Of a stretch of 64,000 nucleotides of DNA, positions 25,590 to 36,712 are shown piece by piece. The first letter of the stretch is position 1; each line of letters starts with the position of its first letter. The position numbers and the translations under genes were made by a program. This DNA comes from Amblyornis subalaris (Eukaryota > Chordata > Aves > Passeriformes > Ptilonorhynchidae): the NCBI GenBank assembly GCA_018881555.1, contig JACAXG010000028.1:442156-506155 (forward strand), in the 5' to 3' direction. The notes below the pieces were generated by a model that searched no databases, was not told the DNA's origin, and was given only the letters and a program-made list of their open reading frames with translations.

Positions 25590-25597
25590 TTAAATAG
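25590..25597 (+). promoter_or_regulatory. HS3ST2: TATA-like box TTAAATAG
   Basis: This is the only AT-rich octamer in about 300 bp of very GC-rich DNA. If it directs initiation, transcription would begin near 25620 and the 5' UTR would be about 210 bases. The sequence departs from TATAAA, so its strength is uncertain. Confidence 0.45.
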
Positions 25598-25667
25598 CGA
25601 CGCAGCCGCCGCTGCCCCGGCACTTCCCGCGGAGGCAGCGCGGAGCCGCCGCCGCCCGGGCGCGGGG

Positions 25668-25748
25668 ATGGCCGCGGCGGGGCGGCGGGCGCGGGGGGAC
25701 CGGGGCGGGCGCAGCCCCCTGGGGCGGCCCGGCCGCGCCGCCGCGTAG
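25668..25748 (+). other. Upstream ORF 1 in the predicted HS3ST2 5' UTR
   Basis: ATG with G at -3 and G at +4, a good initiation context, opens a 26-codon frame ending in TAG before the HS3ST2 start. It is not in frame with HS3ST2. It counts as an upstream ORF only if transcription begins 5' of 25668, as the TATA-like box suggests. Confidence 0.45.
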
Positions 25749-25757
25749 CCGCGGGAG

Positions 25758-25844
25758 ATGCCGGAGCGGCCGCGCCGGGGCCGGGGCGCCGGGCCGGGGC
25801 CCGCCGTGCCCGGCGGCGCGGCCCCATGGAGCCATGGCGCGTAG
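25758..25844 (+). other. Upstream ORF 2, overlapping the HS3ST2 start codon
   Basis: An ATG at 25758 (G at -3, C at +4) opens a 28-codon frame that ends with TAG at 25842-25844, a few bases after the HS3ST2 ATG. Overlap of this kind normally lowers translation of the main frame unless ribosomes scan past. Its use depends on the true transcription start. Confidence 0.4.
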
Positions 25845-26270
25845 GGCGCCGAGCGGGCGGGCCCCGGCCGTGGCTCCGGCTCCGTCCCGGCGGCTGGCAG
25901 GCAGGGTCCTCGTCCTCTTCACGCTATCGCTGTCCTGCTCGTACCTGTGCTACAGCCTCCTGTGCTGCTGCGGCAGCCCCGCCGCGCCCCGGGCTCGCTG
26001 CCCGCCCGCCCGCGCCGCCGCCGCCGCCAAGAAACTTCTGCAGCAGTCGCGGCCGTGCGGGCGGCCGCCCCCCGCCCCGCCGGCCGGCAGCGCCCCGGGG
26101 CCGGCCCGCCCGGGCACCAAGCGCCTGCCGCGGGCCATCGTGGTGGGCGTCAAGAAGGGCGGCACCCGCGCCGTGCTGGAGTTCATCCGGGTGCACCCCG
26201 AGGTGCGCGCGCTGGGCACCGAGCCCCACTTCTTCGACAGGAACTACCACCGCGGGCTGGAGTGGTACAG
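25834..26270 (+). CDS. HS3ST2: Heparan sulfate glucosamine 3-O-sulfotransferase 2, coding exon 1
   Basis: This exon encodes residues 1-145 and two bases of codon 146. The enzyme is a Golgi type II membrane protein that transfers sulfate from PAPS to the 3-OH of glucosamine in heparan sulfate. A short basic cytoplasmic tail precedes a transmembrane anchor at about 24-46 that closely matches human HS3ST2, including the Cys-rich CYSLLCCC end. A stem rich in Ala and Pro follows (about 47-97). Then comes the start of the sulfotransferase domain with the PAPS-binding loop [10 protein letters not shown] (about 104-113) and [11 protein letters not shown], whose Glu130 aligns with the catalytic base of 3-OST enzymes. 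I chose the ATG at 25834 (GCCATGG) over one eight bases upstream because only this frame gives the family N-terminus. The donor is AG|GTGAGG. The whole protein is 351 residues against 367 in human, the difference lying mainly in the stem. Confidence 0.96.
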
Positions 26271-29200
26271 GTGAGGGCGGGGGGCTGCGGGATCGGCCCC
26301 CGCCCGCCTCGGGCACCCCCTGTCCCCTGCCGCCGGCCACCCCCCGTCCCGGAACACCCCCGTCCCCACACACCGCGGGCACCCGCTCCCCGCCGGTGTC
26401 CCCTGTCCCCTCCGGCGCTCTCGCTCTCGGTGCGGACTCGGGTCCGCGTTCCTCGGTCCATCGACGGAGCCGGCGGCGCGCGAGCGGCCGGACCGGTAGG
26501 GCGGGCGGCGGAGGCTGTCGCCCGGCCGCACTCAGGGAGTTTCCCTTAATCTCCTCTTCGTGTAGTGCCGAGCGGGTCGCGGGTCGCGGGTCGGTCCTTC
26601 TGTCCGCCGGAGCCCGCGGCTGCAGCCCCCGAGCCCCAGCCCTGCCGGTAGGCGCTCAGGAGCCGGGACGATGCCATGTTTTCCATCCCGTCTGAGGAAA
26701 CATTTGCCTGGGTGAAGGGTTTTCCAAAAGACGCGAGTGCCTGTGCACGGGACGCACGGCTGTCCTCCGACAGCCCTGCTCGGTGCACCCCGGCACCCTT
26801 CTGCTACCGGGCTTTAACGCTGGCTCCGTGAGAGCAACAGTCCCTGTCCTCTGCCATCCCGTCTCTCTGAACTCGAGTAACTGTCGATCTGTATGGAATC
26901 TCTAACAATTTGCAGAGGTCAGCGGGTGTGTCTCCAGCAGGAGATGGTGGGATTTTAATTTCCGTAAGGGCTTTTGTGAGGCGCTCTGGATGCTCTCGGA
27001 GAGGCAGCGAGTGCTGCTGTGAGCGGGTCACAGCCCCACGGGCTCAGCAGTGCTGCCAGCGGTTCACACCCTGCTCCCCTGCGGTTCCCACCGAGTGTAG
27101 TGGTGAGTGTTGGCTGCGCTGCCGGAGAGTGCTAGGTGCGTTCGGGCAAGGCCGTGGGGCTTCTGCTGGGCATCAGCCTCGGGAGGCAGAGGAGGGCTGG
27201 GGGCTCCTGTGAGCCTGGCTGTGAGTGCATGTGAGCTCACAGCAGGGGAAAGGACCCTGTCATTGCCAGTGCATCGGAGCATCATGGCGAGTGGTGGAGG
27301 CAGCCTGTGGGGCCACACCGAGCTTGCTTGTCCTCCGTCTCGACAGCGGTTTCCCAGCAGAGATGTCCCCAGTTCCAAAGCAGGTCAGTGCTCAGTGGCA
27401 AGCAGGTGGAAAGGCAGCGTGACATGGTGCTTGCTCCCAGCTCTGCTGGGACTTGTGCCCAGCTGGGGCTTGTGCCCAGGGAGGCAGCTCAGGCACGGCA
27501 TGGAGAGAGCTGTCTGCAGCGCTGCTGCCCTGTGTCCTACCGGGGTCACAGCAGACCCCGCAGCCGGGCATGTTCAGATCCTTTTGCGACAGTACTGGTG
27601 GCAGGTGACGGGAGAGCCAAGACAGGCCCAGGTGAAGCTCACTGAAGCCATTTCCCTTTCCTGAGGCTGTCATGCAACATGTCCGGTTCCTCCTGCCCTT
27701 CGAAGAGTAGCTACAGCAATGTCCTTCGCCTGCTCTTGCCTTGCCACTCAGCAGGTCTGTGTCATTTGTGCACCCTCCCCCCAACATCAGGTACTGTCAC
27801 CCATCCTGCATCCCCTAAAAGCCAGCAGCTGTGAGCAGCCCTGCAGCACAGGCGTGTGAGAACAGTGCTTTCTCCAAAGGACATCCAGAGCGGCAGGATG
27901 GGTGATGGAGCAGAATATGGGTCCTGGCTGAGCCCCTTGCTCAGAGCGTAGCTGCATGGGCTCAACACCTAGCTGGGAAGCAGCACCCCCAAGTCCTGAA
28001 CTGGGGTCTGTCCCTGCATCCTTGTGTCTGCGACTGATCTGGGCTATTTGCTTCCCCGTGCACACCGTCGGTGTGGGGAATGCGGGGCTGGGAGCCTCGC
28101 NGGCAGTTCAGGACCAGACCTGCGACACTGCTCCCACACAAGGTTTGGGACACGTAGCCTGCCCTGCATGAAGGGACAGACCCCATCTGTGGCATGTAAG
28201 GGCACCTGTGGACGCCGGGAGTGGTGCTGGTCCAGGAGGCCAGAGCTGTGTCCCTTCCCCTCACACTGAGGCACTGAGGGGCCAAGCAGACAACCTCCTG
28301 CCCTGAGCCATGGCTCAGCCTGGGATTCTCCATGTGAAGGGACTTGTTCCTGACTGGGAGGGATGCAGCCTGTGGCAGTGGCGAGGGCGGCTGTGGAGCG
28401 ATGTGGAAGCAGCGGTGGGAGCGCGGGCAGGTGAGCAGCGCGCTGCCCGGGGCCCGGCTCTGTGTCTGGATCGATGGAGAGATCACGCTGGAGCAGCGGA
28501 GCCTCCAAATTGGTTCAGCTAAAACAATTAAATGACACTTCCTTGGTTTTATTACCTTTTTTTTTAACCTGACAAATGTGCCAAAACTTAAGCACAGAGG
28601 CTGCTAATGTATAAAACGTGGAATTGATTTTCCTCCTTGCAAGTGGAGCAATTAAATGTGGAGCAGGTCTAACCCACAGCACGATGAGCTCCTGTCACTC
28701 TGCCAAGAGCCTGGGGAGCAGGAGAGCAGGGTCCTGCTGATGGCCGTGGCCCAGGAAAGACAGAGCTGAGGCTGAGGACAGCAGCTGAGAGATTGCAAAG
28801 GGCTGCCTGCCAAGACCCCAGAGTGGGGGGCTGTGCCTTGCCTGGCTGAGGCTGTCTTCCAGCCACTAGCCAGGGAGAGCAGATGCTGCCGTGTTTGGGG
28901 AGTGCTGTAGTGGACAGGGGTCTCTGCAGGCAGACTAGAGCACAGACCCCTGGGAAAGGCAACGTTAAAGGCGTTCCCCGATGTGAGTAGAGACTTTGCC
29001 TGCAGGAGCCCCTGGCTGCTGAGTGTTCAGCTCTGTCCTTCCCGTGTTGGGCCCCAGTGGGGAGCCAAGTGGAGAGACCGAGTTGGTCTTTGATGCAATT
29101 GCAAGCAGCGTGAGAACTGAGCCCCTTTGATGCTCCAAAAAGAGTGGTTACTGTTTCCCCATGTTTTCCCCTGCCCTGGCATTTGTCTGACGCAGAGGTG

Positions 29201-32116
29201 GCAGAGCTAGCAGGAGGGGACACCTCCTGATCCGCCTGTCCTTGCCTCTCCAAATGTCATGCTTGCTCACAGCTGCTCTTGTGGTGCCTCCTGCCTTAGC
29301 TTCTGCCATGGCCTGGGGCAACCCCAGCTCCCCCCTATGCCGGGGAATGACACACTGGGCAGAGCCAGACCCCTCGGCTTCCCCTGTGTGGGACCACTGC
29401 CCAGGAGCTGCCCACTCACTGGCTCCAGACCCAGACCCCCCGTGCCGTTTCCAGTTCCCATCAGTCTCTTATCCACCTCATTAGCTACAGATACACTACA
29501 GGAAAGATATTTTTAGCAAGGTCTGTTTTAAGACAACTGAAACCAAACAGCAGCTACTGGGGAATATCGATTCATTACCAATCCTGCACTAAATGTTCAA
29601 TATTGAGCTTTTTCCTGCTGCAAGTAGTGTGGGCCAATAACCTTCAATATTTTCCAGAACACAGGGAAGATGGTGTCATTGAAATTGCAGTTAACTTTGA
29701 GTAGTGACTCTAATTGCAGCATCTCGGGGTGCAGCTTTCCTCCTTAGGATTCCTGAGTGATCCTGTCAGATGCTCCGATGTTATTTTCAGAGAGGGGCTT
29801 TTCCTTGTGGCTGCAGCAGCAGGCCGAGCCTGGCTCCCACGCAGCAGGTCCTGCTGGCTGTCATAGCTGAGCCCAGAGGTGGTGATGGCATAGGGCAGAG
29901 CCCGTCTGGTTCTGCATGGTCTCACCTGCCTGAATCCCCTGGTCCCAGGGACAGCATTTGGGCCAAGCCTGGCTTCCTCATATGTTGCTGCAACACATCC
30001 GTGGAGCACCAGCACTGCTAGAATTCTGTCCCCTGCCCCTCGTCCCTGCCTTGTCTCTGGTTTTGGGGTGCTCCCAGCATTGCAGCAGCACAAGGAACGC
30101 TGCTGGCCTCGGAGTGGTGGGCACTGCACTGCCCTGGGGAGCAGGCGTGCCAGCCAGGAGCATCACTGTGTCCCTGCGTCCCTGGGCCTGTGGGAGGGCA
30201 AGAAAGGAGCCGGCAGAGCAGCTCCTGCTCCAGACGGCTAATTGCTCCCGGCTAATGGCCGGGCTGGCTCGCACACAAATGGATGCCCATTAGGCTTTGC
30301 CCAGCGACATGTTTGTGGGCTTTACTGACAGTGCATTTGGGTAAAGTTAATTAGTGAGAAGAGAGGAAGGCAGCAGCTTCAAGGATGCTTTGAAATTTCC
30401 TTGACTTCGGAGAATGCCCTGGCTCTGGGGAATGGGCATGGAACCCATGGCAGAGACTGTTGTGTGAGGGCTGCCCGGGCAGCATTCCCTGGGCACTGCC
30501 ATGCCCGCACTGCCTGTGGACAGCAGCCTTGCCCGTCCTGCCCCTGGCGCGGGCCAGGAGAGCTTCCCTCTCTGAGGAGCTGGGAGATATGCCAGAGATA
30601 AACCCATGTGGGGTGCCAAGCCTTTGGCATGAAAGATGTGTATTCTAGCTCTGTTCTTTAACCTTGTTTGTAAATGCTGTGGTTTGTTCCCACCTTTGCT
30701 TTGGAAGCACCAAATCCGGCTGGTGACCTGGCACACCATGGGCTTGGCTGCCCTGTGAGGCTGGCGAGCAAAGGACACCGGGCCCTGCTGACCCTGGGTG
30801 TCCATGGCGGGGCCAGGTCCTGCCCGTGGTGTCTGCCCACAGTGCGGTGCCTGCAGTGCATACCCAGAGATGGCCGGGGCCAGGAAGCAAGGACCAGAGC
30901 TGGCTCTCAGGGCAGGCAGTGCCCTCTCTGAGTGATAGGGAGTCTCCAGAACCCATTGCTGGGTTGGTGGGGTTGGTGGGGTTTGTTCTGGGTTGTCCTG
31001 TGTATTTGCACTCTCCTGNCACAGGGAGGTCACCAAGTGGCCACCATGGCTCTGACACAGGCCGTTAATTTGGGAATTGCTGTAGCAGCTGGGGCACATG
31101 CAGTGGTTTTAAAAATGAGCATTCAGCTTTAAAGTTTCACCTGTGGAAGGAGTTCCCTTGGAAATGGGAAAGGGGGAGAACCCAGCCTGTCTCCATGAGC
31201 ACAGAGCAGTACCCAGCAGGGCTGTGAGCTGGGCCCTGTGCAAGCTGTGCAGGAAGCCCTCGCCTCCTGCTGCTTCCCAGCTCCACTGCCCTCGGAACTG
31301 GCCTTGGCCTTTGCAGGACCCTCCATCGGTGCTGAGCAGTTATTAAGGAAGGCGAGAGTCACACGGGGTGTGTGTGTGAGGGGCGATGGCAGTGTGTCCT
31401 TTGGAAAAGAATCTCTTGACTTAAAGGACGCTGCAAATCTCTGGAGCATTTAAATGATTAAAAATGAATCAGCAACAAAGTTAATTACTGTGTTCACTCT
31501 GCTTTTATGCATGGAAATGTCCCTCATTAGCTGTCTGCGAGCACTGGTGTAAATTCTTTGAACATAAACATTTATTAAAGGCAGCCGCTCCATCATTAAA
31601 TCCTGGCTGCTGTAGTGTGGGGCNGTGGCAGCGGGGCCGTGGGGCCCAGCCAGCAGCTGCCAGGGCCATGGGCCCTTGGGTGGCATTTGTGGCTGCGGGC
31701 GTGGTGCCATCGCTGCGGGCTGGGGACGCAGCCGCTCGGAGCTCTGTCCCGCTCGGCTCGCAGGGCCCCACTCTGGGCTGGCTGGCCCCCACCCGCAGAG
31801 CTCCCAGCAGGTCAGCGAGGGCTGCGGAGCGCCCTGGGGAATCCCCGCTGCCCCCTCAGCCCCTCGCTGTCCTTGGCAGGGGGGTGCAGCCCTCAGCCAG
31901 GGCGTCTCTGTGTCCTCGACGACCGCTGTGACGTCTCTCAGCCGGAGAGAGCTTTTCATCTTCCTCACACCTCGTTTTCTCACATGGTTGACCCAGTTTT
32001 GCTTAAACCTCCCAGTAGCTTTGCTTGAGCTTTCATCCACCACTGCCACCCACTGTCCTGCTGAGCAGAGGGTGCCAGGCGAGAGCTGATGGTGCTGTCA
32101 GCTGTGTGTGCACCCG

Positions 32117-32159
32117 TGGCACAGCACGGCACAGCATAGCATGGCACGGCATGGCATAG
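32117..32159. repeat. Degenerate pentamer repeat (GGCAC/GGCAT)n in the intron
   Basis: About eight pentamers of the GGCAC, AGCAC, AGCAT and GGCAT type lie in tandem, the same repeat class as at 16256. It is a simple repeat inside HS3ST2 intron 1. Confidence 0.75.
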
Positions 32160-33519
32160 TCCTGCAGGGAGCTGGGGCCGGTGCTGACTCCTGTGCTTCC
32201 TGTGCNCATCTCCCAACACATCAAGCTGCAGCTGGAGACACGCTCACAGCCCACCCTTCTCTGCTGGTGACATCAGCTGGGAGAGGGAAAGCGCAGAGCC
32301 CTCATCACAGTGCCAAGGAGCTGGCACTTGGGATTTTTTGCCAAATTAAACAGTTTGTTTTTGTGCCGCTGAGCGGATGGAGCCCAGGATCACACACGTC
32401 AGCCTCCAGCCTCCGCACGCAATGGGCTGCAGCAGGCAGGGGCTGACCCAGAGCTGCTTCGCCAGCCGGGCTGTGATGGGATTATCAGTGGGCGCTGCTC
32501 TACCCACTCTTATCTGCAATATCTCAATTGTTTGATGAGTTTTTGTACAAATTCCTCCCTGGGAGAGTGTTTCGTGCATGTTCGACATCAAAGCAGTGCA
32601 GCCATTGAGGGAGCGCATGTTTCTTTAATGTGGGAGTGTTGTAGGGGCTGCAGGGTGCCCAAAGGCAGATTATAACAAAATTAATAATTCAGGGCTCGGA
32701 AAGGTGCTGGTGAGGAGTTAACTCCTTCAGGGCGAGTTGCTGCCTTCATGCTGCCACTGCCAGGTCAGGCTCTGCGTTGCTGCCGCCCAATGCCCGTGGG
32801 GCGGTGGGGTTGTGGGGGCTGTGCTGGCTCCGAGGGACTGCAGGGCACAGCTGGGCCACGTCAGGGTACAGCAGCTGCCCTGTATGTACCCCGTGTGTCC
32901 CCACATCACCAGCATGGGCAAACGCAGCCTCTAAATCTGGGCTGAAGGGAGCGTTAATGCCCATATCAAATGGCACTAAAGGGCTTTAAGAATTGGGTAA
33001 CTCTAGTGAGAGTAATCTCTAATTCAGGAGGAATTAATGCTGTCCCTGCACCCGGGACAATGTGCTGAGCAAGTGCCCCAGCCATCCCCCCTGCCAGTGT
33101 CACCTGTACCTCACTGTCCCCATGCTGGCAGCAGCTAGCTCAGCACATGCCAGGAGCCAGTGCCGAGTCCGGCTGGGGACATCAGTGGAGCCACAGGACG
33201 CGTCCATGGAGCGGCAGGAGTGGCTCCTGGCTGAGCCCTGGCCACTCGGCTGCATGGTACTGCAGGCCAGAACCAAGAGCCTTCACACCTACACATGCCA
33301 GCCTGGGCCTTAAAGCATGTGTGACATGCTATTTGTATGCAAATAACTCTGTGAATGCAGAAATCCAAAAATATTATTTTAAAGTCGGGTGTAATTAAGT
33401 TTGCCATGCGTTTCCCTGCTCCTGCAGCCCTGGGGATGCCGCTGTTAGCGGAGAGATGAATGCCTGTATGACATCTCTCCCCCTTGCATGGCTTCACTGG
33501 TGATTTATTTATCTGCCCG

Positions 33520-34030
33520 TGCTGNGTTTTGTTGTCTCAGCAGTCTCTGTTGTTCAGGAGCAACAAACACTGGGAGTCCATTTAAAAAAAAACAACTCTT
33601 GTCTCATTTCGGTAATTTACTATGCAGAGGTTTTGTGTTTTTCATAATGGATTAGAACCTGTAATTTCGTTTTTTTAATGCATGGACCTAATAACTCACG
33701 TAATGAAAGTCTAACAGGCTTGAGGATGAGCCATTAATGAAACAGCAGTTTTATGATTCTCCACAATATATTGTAATAGTGAATCACTTACAGAGCTGTC
33801 CTGTGCTGATTTATGATGAAACTTGTTTGTGATGTGGAGATAGAGCCATGTGCCTGCACTGAATTAGCATTTCCTGACAGTCATTAACCAATGGGAATAG
33901 TAATCGGGATTTATGGGGTTTGAAGCAGAGCAGTGGGAAAGGCCAATTAAGTGCCATCCATGCTCAGGTACCTCAGTGAACCAGCCCTGCTAATTTATGC
34001 TGACTAATTAGTTTGTTTTCTCTCAAATTG
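33520..34030. promoter_or_regulatory. Candidate intronic conserved non-coding element
   Basis: About 500 bp of AT-rich, non-repetitive sequence sits within an otherwise GC-rich intron, 1.4 kb before exon 2. It contains several TAAT cores, for example CTAATTAG near 34004 and CCAATTAAG near 33943. It is one of the longest blocks of this kind in the window. An enhancer role is inferred from composition and position only; cross-species alignment is needed to call conservation. Confidence 0.35.
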
Positions 34031-35058
34031 GGAATCTGGTCAAGAGCGCATGAGGGTGCGCGGGCTGGTGCCCTAAACATGTGCTGCCGCTCCCTGCGAT
34101 GTCCCGGGTTCTCCATCGCTGTCCTCTTGTCACACAGGGTGTGGGCAGCTGTTGGATCTCCTCCCAGTGAGGTCTTTCATCAGCCCAACGCCGCTGGCCG
34201 TGGGCCGTGTTCAGGGGCGCTGCGGGTGCCGGGTCTCGGTCGCTGCGCTGACGCAGCCCCAGAAGCCGCCGTGTTGCAGCGCCGGNGTGGCCATGGCAGC
34301 TGTGCCGGGTTTATTGCGTGGATAACTCAGTGCCCTGTGCTCTCCAGCGGGGTGGCTGCAGACAGGGATGCTGTCAGAAATGGCTGCAGAGAGCGATGCT
34401 GTATTTGCTTTCCCTGGCTGCTGCTGGCCGAGCCTCGCTGGGGCACCCAGGGCTCCAAGGCCGGTGAAGTGACTGCGGTACCAGTGCCAAGTACCTGTGC
34501 AGGGGCAAGCACCCACTGCAGGGCCCAGCCAGGCAGACAGTGGCTGGGGATGTGCATTGTGGGGGGCTCATAGGGAGCCCCACAGGCTGAATTCGGGCTG
34601 TGCCTGCTCACACCACAGCAGCTGCTGGTGCCACAGGGTGCTGCTGGGGTGTGGATGCAGCAGAACCGTGATGGCCTCATCCTGGCTGCCAGCACTCCCT
34701 ACCCAGCCCAGCCAGGCATTCCCTGCCTGCTCCCTCCCCACTCCAGCTGGGGGACGCACGGACATGAATCAGACTGCAGTGGATTTGATAGTTTACTCTA
34801 GTAATACAAGACCAATTTATAAATCTTTCCATCCCATTAGTTTTTATTTGATTTGGATGTTCACATGTCAAAGCAAATGATTTAATTAGTGCTAAGCTGG
34901 GCTGCATGGATGCTGCATTTCCCCCAGTCTGGTGCTCCTTGCCTGGCTTGCAGCCCAGCTCCCAATGCCAGAAGCAAATGGACGTATCCAGGAGCCCATT
35001 TGGAGCTCTTGGGGCTGGTCAGGCCCTGGTGGAGTGGGTGATTCCCTCGTGGGCATGA

Positions 35059-36057
<999 letters not shown>

Positions 36058-36628
36058 TTGTCCAGGAGCAGAGCTGCAGTGACACGAGGCTGCAGTCTTC
36101 CATGAGGGGGACCCAAGGGGGGGGAGCCAGGGCCCCCCCCTCAGCCCATCCCGCCTAGAATTGCAAGCAGGGGCGGGCAAGGGGTTTCGCTGTCCCTTGG
36201 GAGTCTGCAATTCTCCAGAGTGAGCCAAGATAAGGAAGACTCAGAGTCCTGCTGCAGCCACCAAGCTAAGGGATGAGTGCCCAGCAGTACTGCTTGTCTG
36301 GCGAGTCAGCAGCGATGTGACTTCCTCCGTGGGGTCCTGTTTGCTTTTAGCACCACATGGTCCCCGGGGCTATGGTGATGGCCCCGTCCTGCAGCCTGTG
36401 TTCAGGCTGCTCCAAAGCACGTCCCTCCTCTGTGTCCCAAAGCAGGTGGGTGCTCCTGGACAGTGGCAGTGGGACTGTCCCGCAGGGCCACATCCTGGGC
36501 AGGCAGAGCTCTGGCCACTCCATTTTGCCTTTGTCACTTGCGTGCCGTGTGTACCCATGAGGACAGTGAGATGTATCTGCTTGACAAAGAAGTCTATGGA
36601 AAATGTTGTACCAATATTTTGTCCTGTG

Positions 36629-36634
36629 AATAAA
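36629..36634 (+). terminator. HS3ST2: Poly(A) signal AATAAA, proximal
   Basis: A canonical hexamer 572 bases after the stop codon, in an AT-rich context. It may give the shorter of two transcript ends. Confidence 0.7.
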
Positions 36635-36706
36635 GCACAGAATCCTGCTGTTACGGGTACTTTAGTGGCACTAGTTTCCTTGTTCAGCATGTGATCCCTT
36701 CATGTA

Positions 36707-36712
36707 AATAAA
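36707..36712 (+). terminator. HS3ST2: Poly(A) signal AATAAA, distal
   Basis: A second canonical hexamer 78 bases after the first, inside GTAAATAAAG. Sequence becomes GC-rich again about 40 bases later, so this is the likely end of the gene. Confidence 0.7.

Larger units (their letters stand above)
24960..26680 (+). promoter_or_regulatory. HS3ST2: CpG island covering the HS3ST2 promoter and exon 1
   Basis: CpG density rises sharply from about 24.96 kb and stays high through exon 1 into the start of the intron. It includes GC boxes of GGGCGGGG type. One 16-bp GC-box-containing segment is directly repeated at 25175-25190 and 25237-25252. A hexamer tract (GGTGCT/GGTGCC)n lies between them at 25205-25237. 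The island ends where intron sequence becomes ordinary, near 26.7 kb. Broad promoter activity is inferred from the island and the downstream gene; no transcript data are available. Confidence 0.85.

Noticed and set aside
25051..25827. A 258-codon frame on the - strand across the HS3ST2 promoter
   Set aside because: A Pro/Ala/Arg-rich reading of a CpG island with almost no stop codons. No recognisable domain.
25826..26695. A 289-codon frame from an ATG eight bases upstream of the HS3ST2 start
   Set aside because: It overlaps exon 1 in another frame and runs through the splice donor into the intron. Its low-complexity Arg/Pro/Ala sequence follows from GC richness. The HS3ST2 frame matches the family. 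I keep the ATG only as a possible translational control element.
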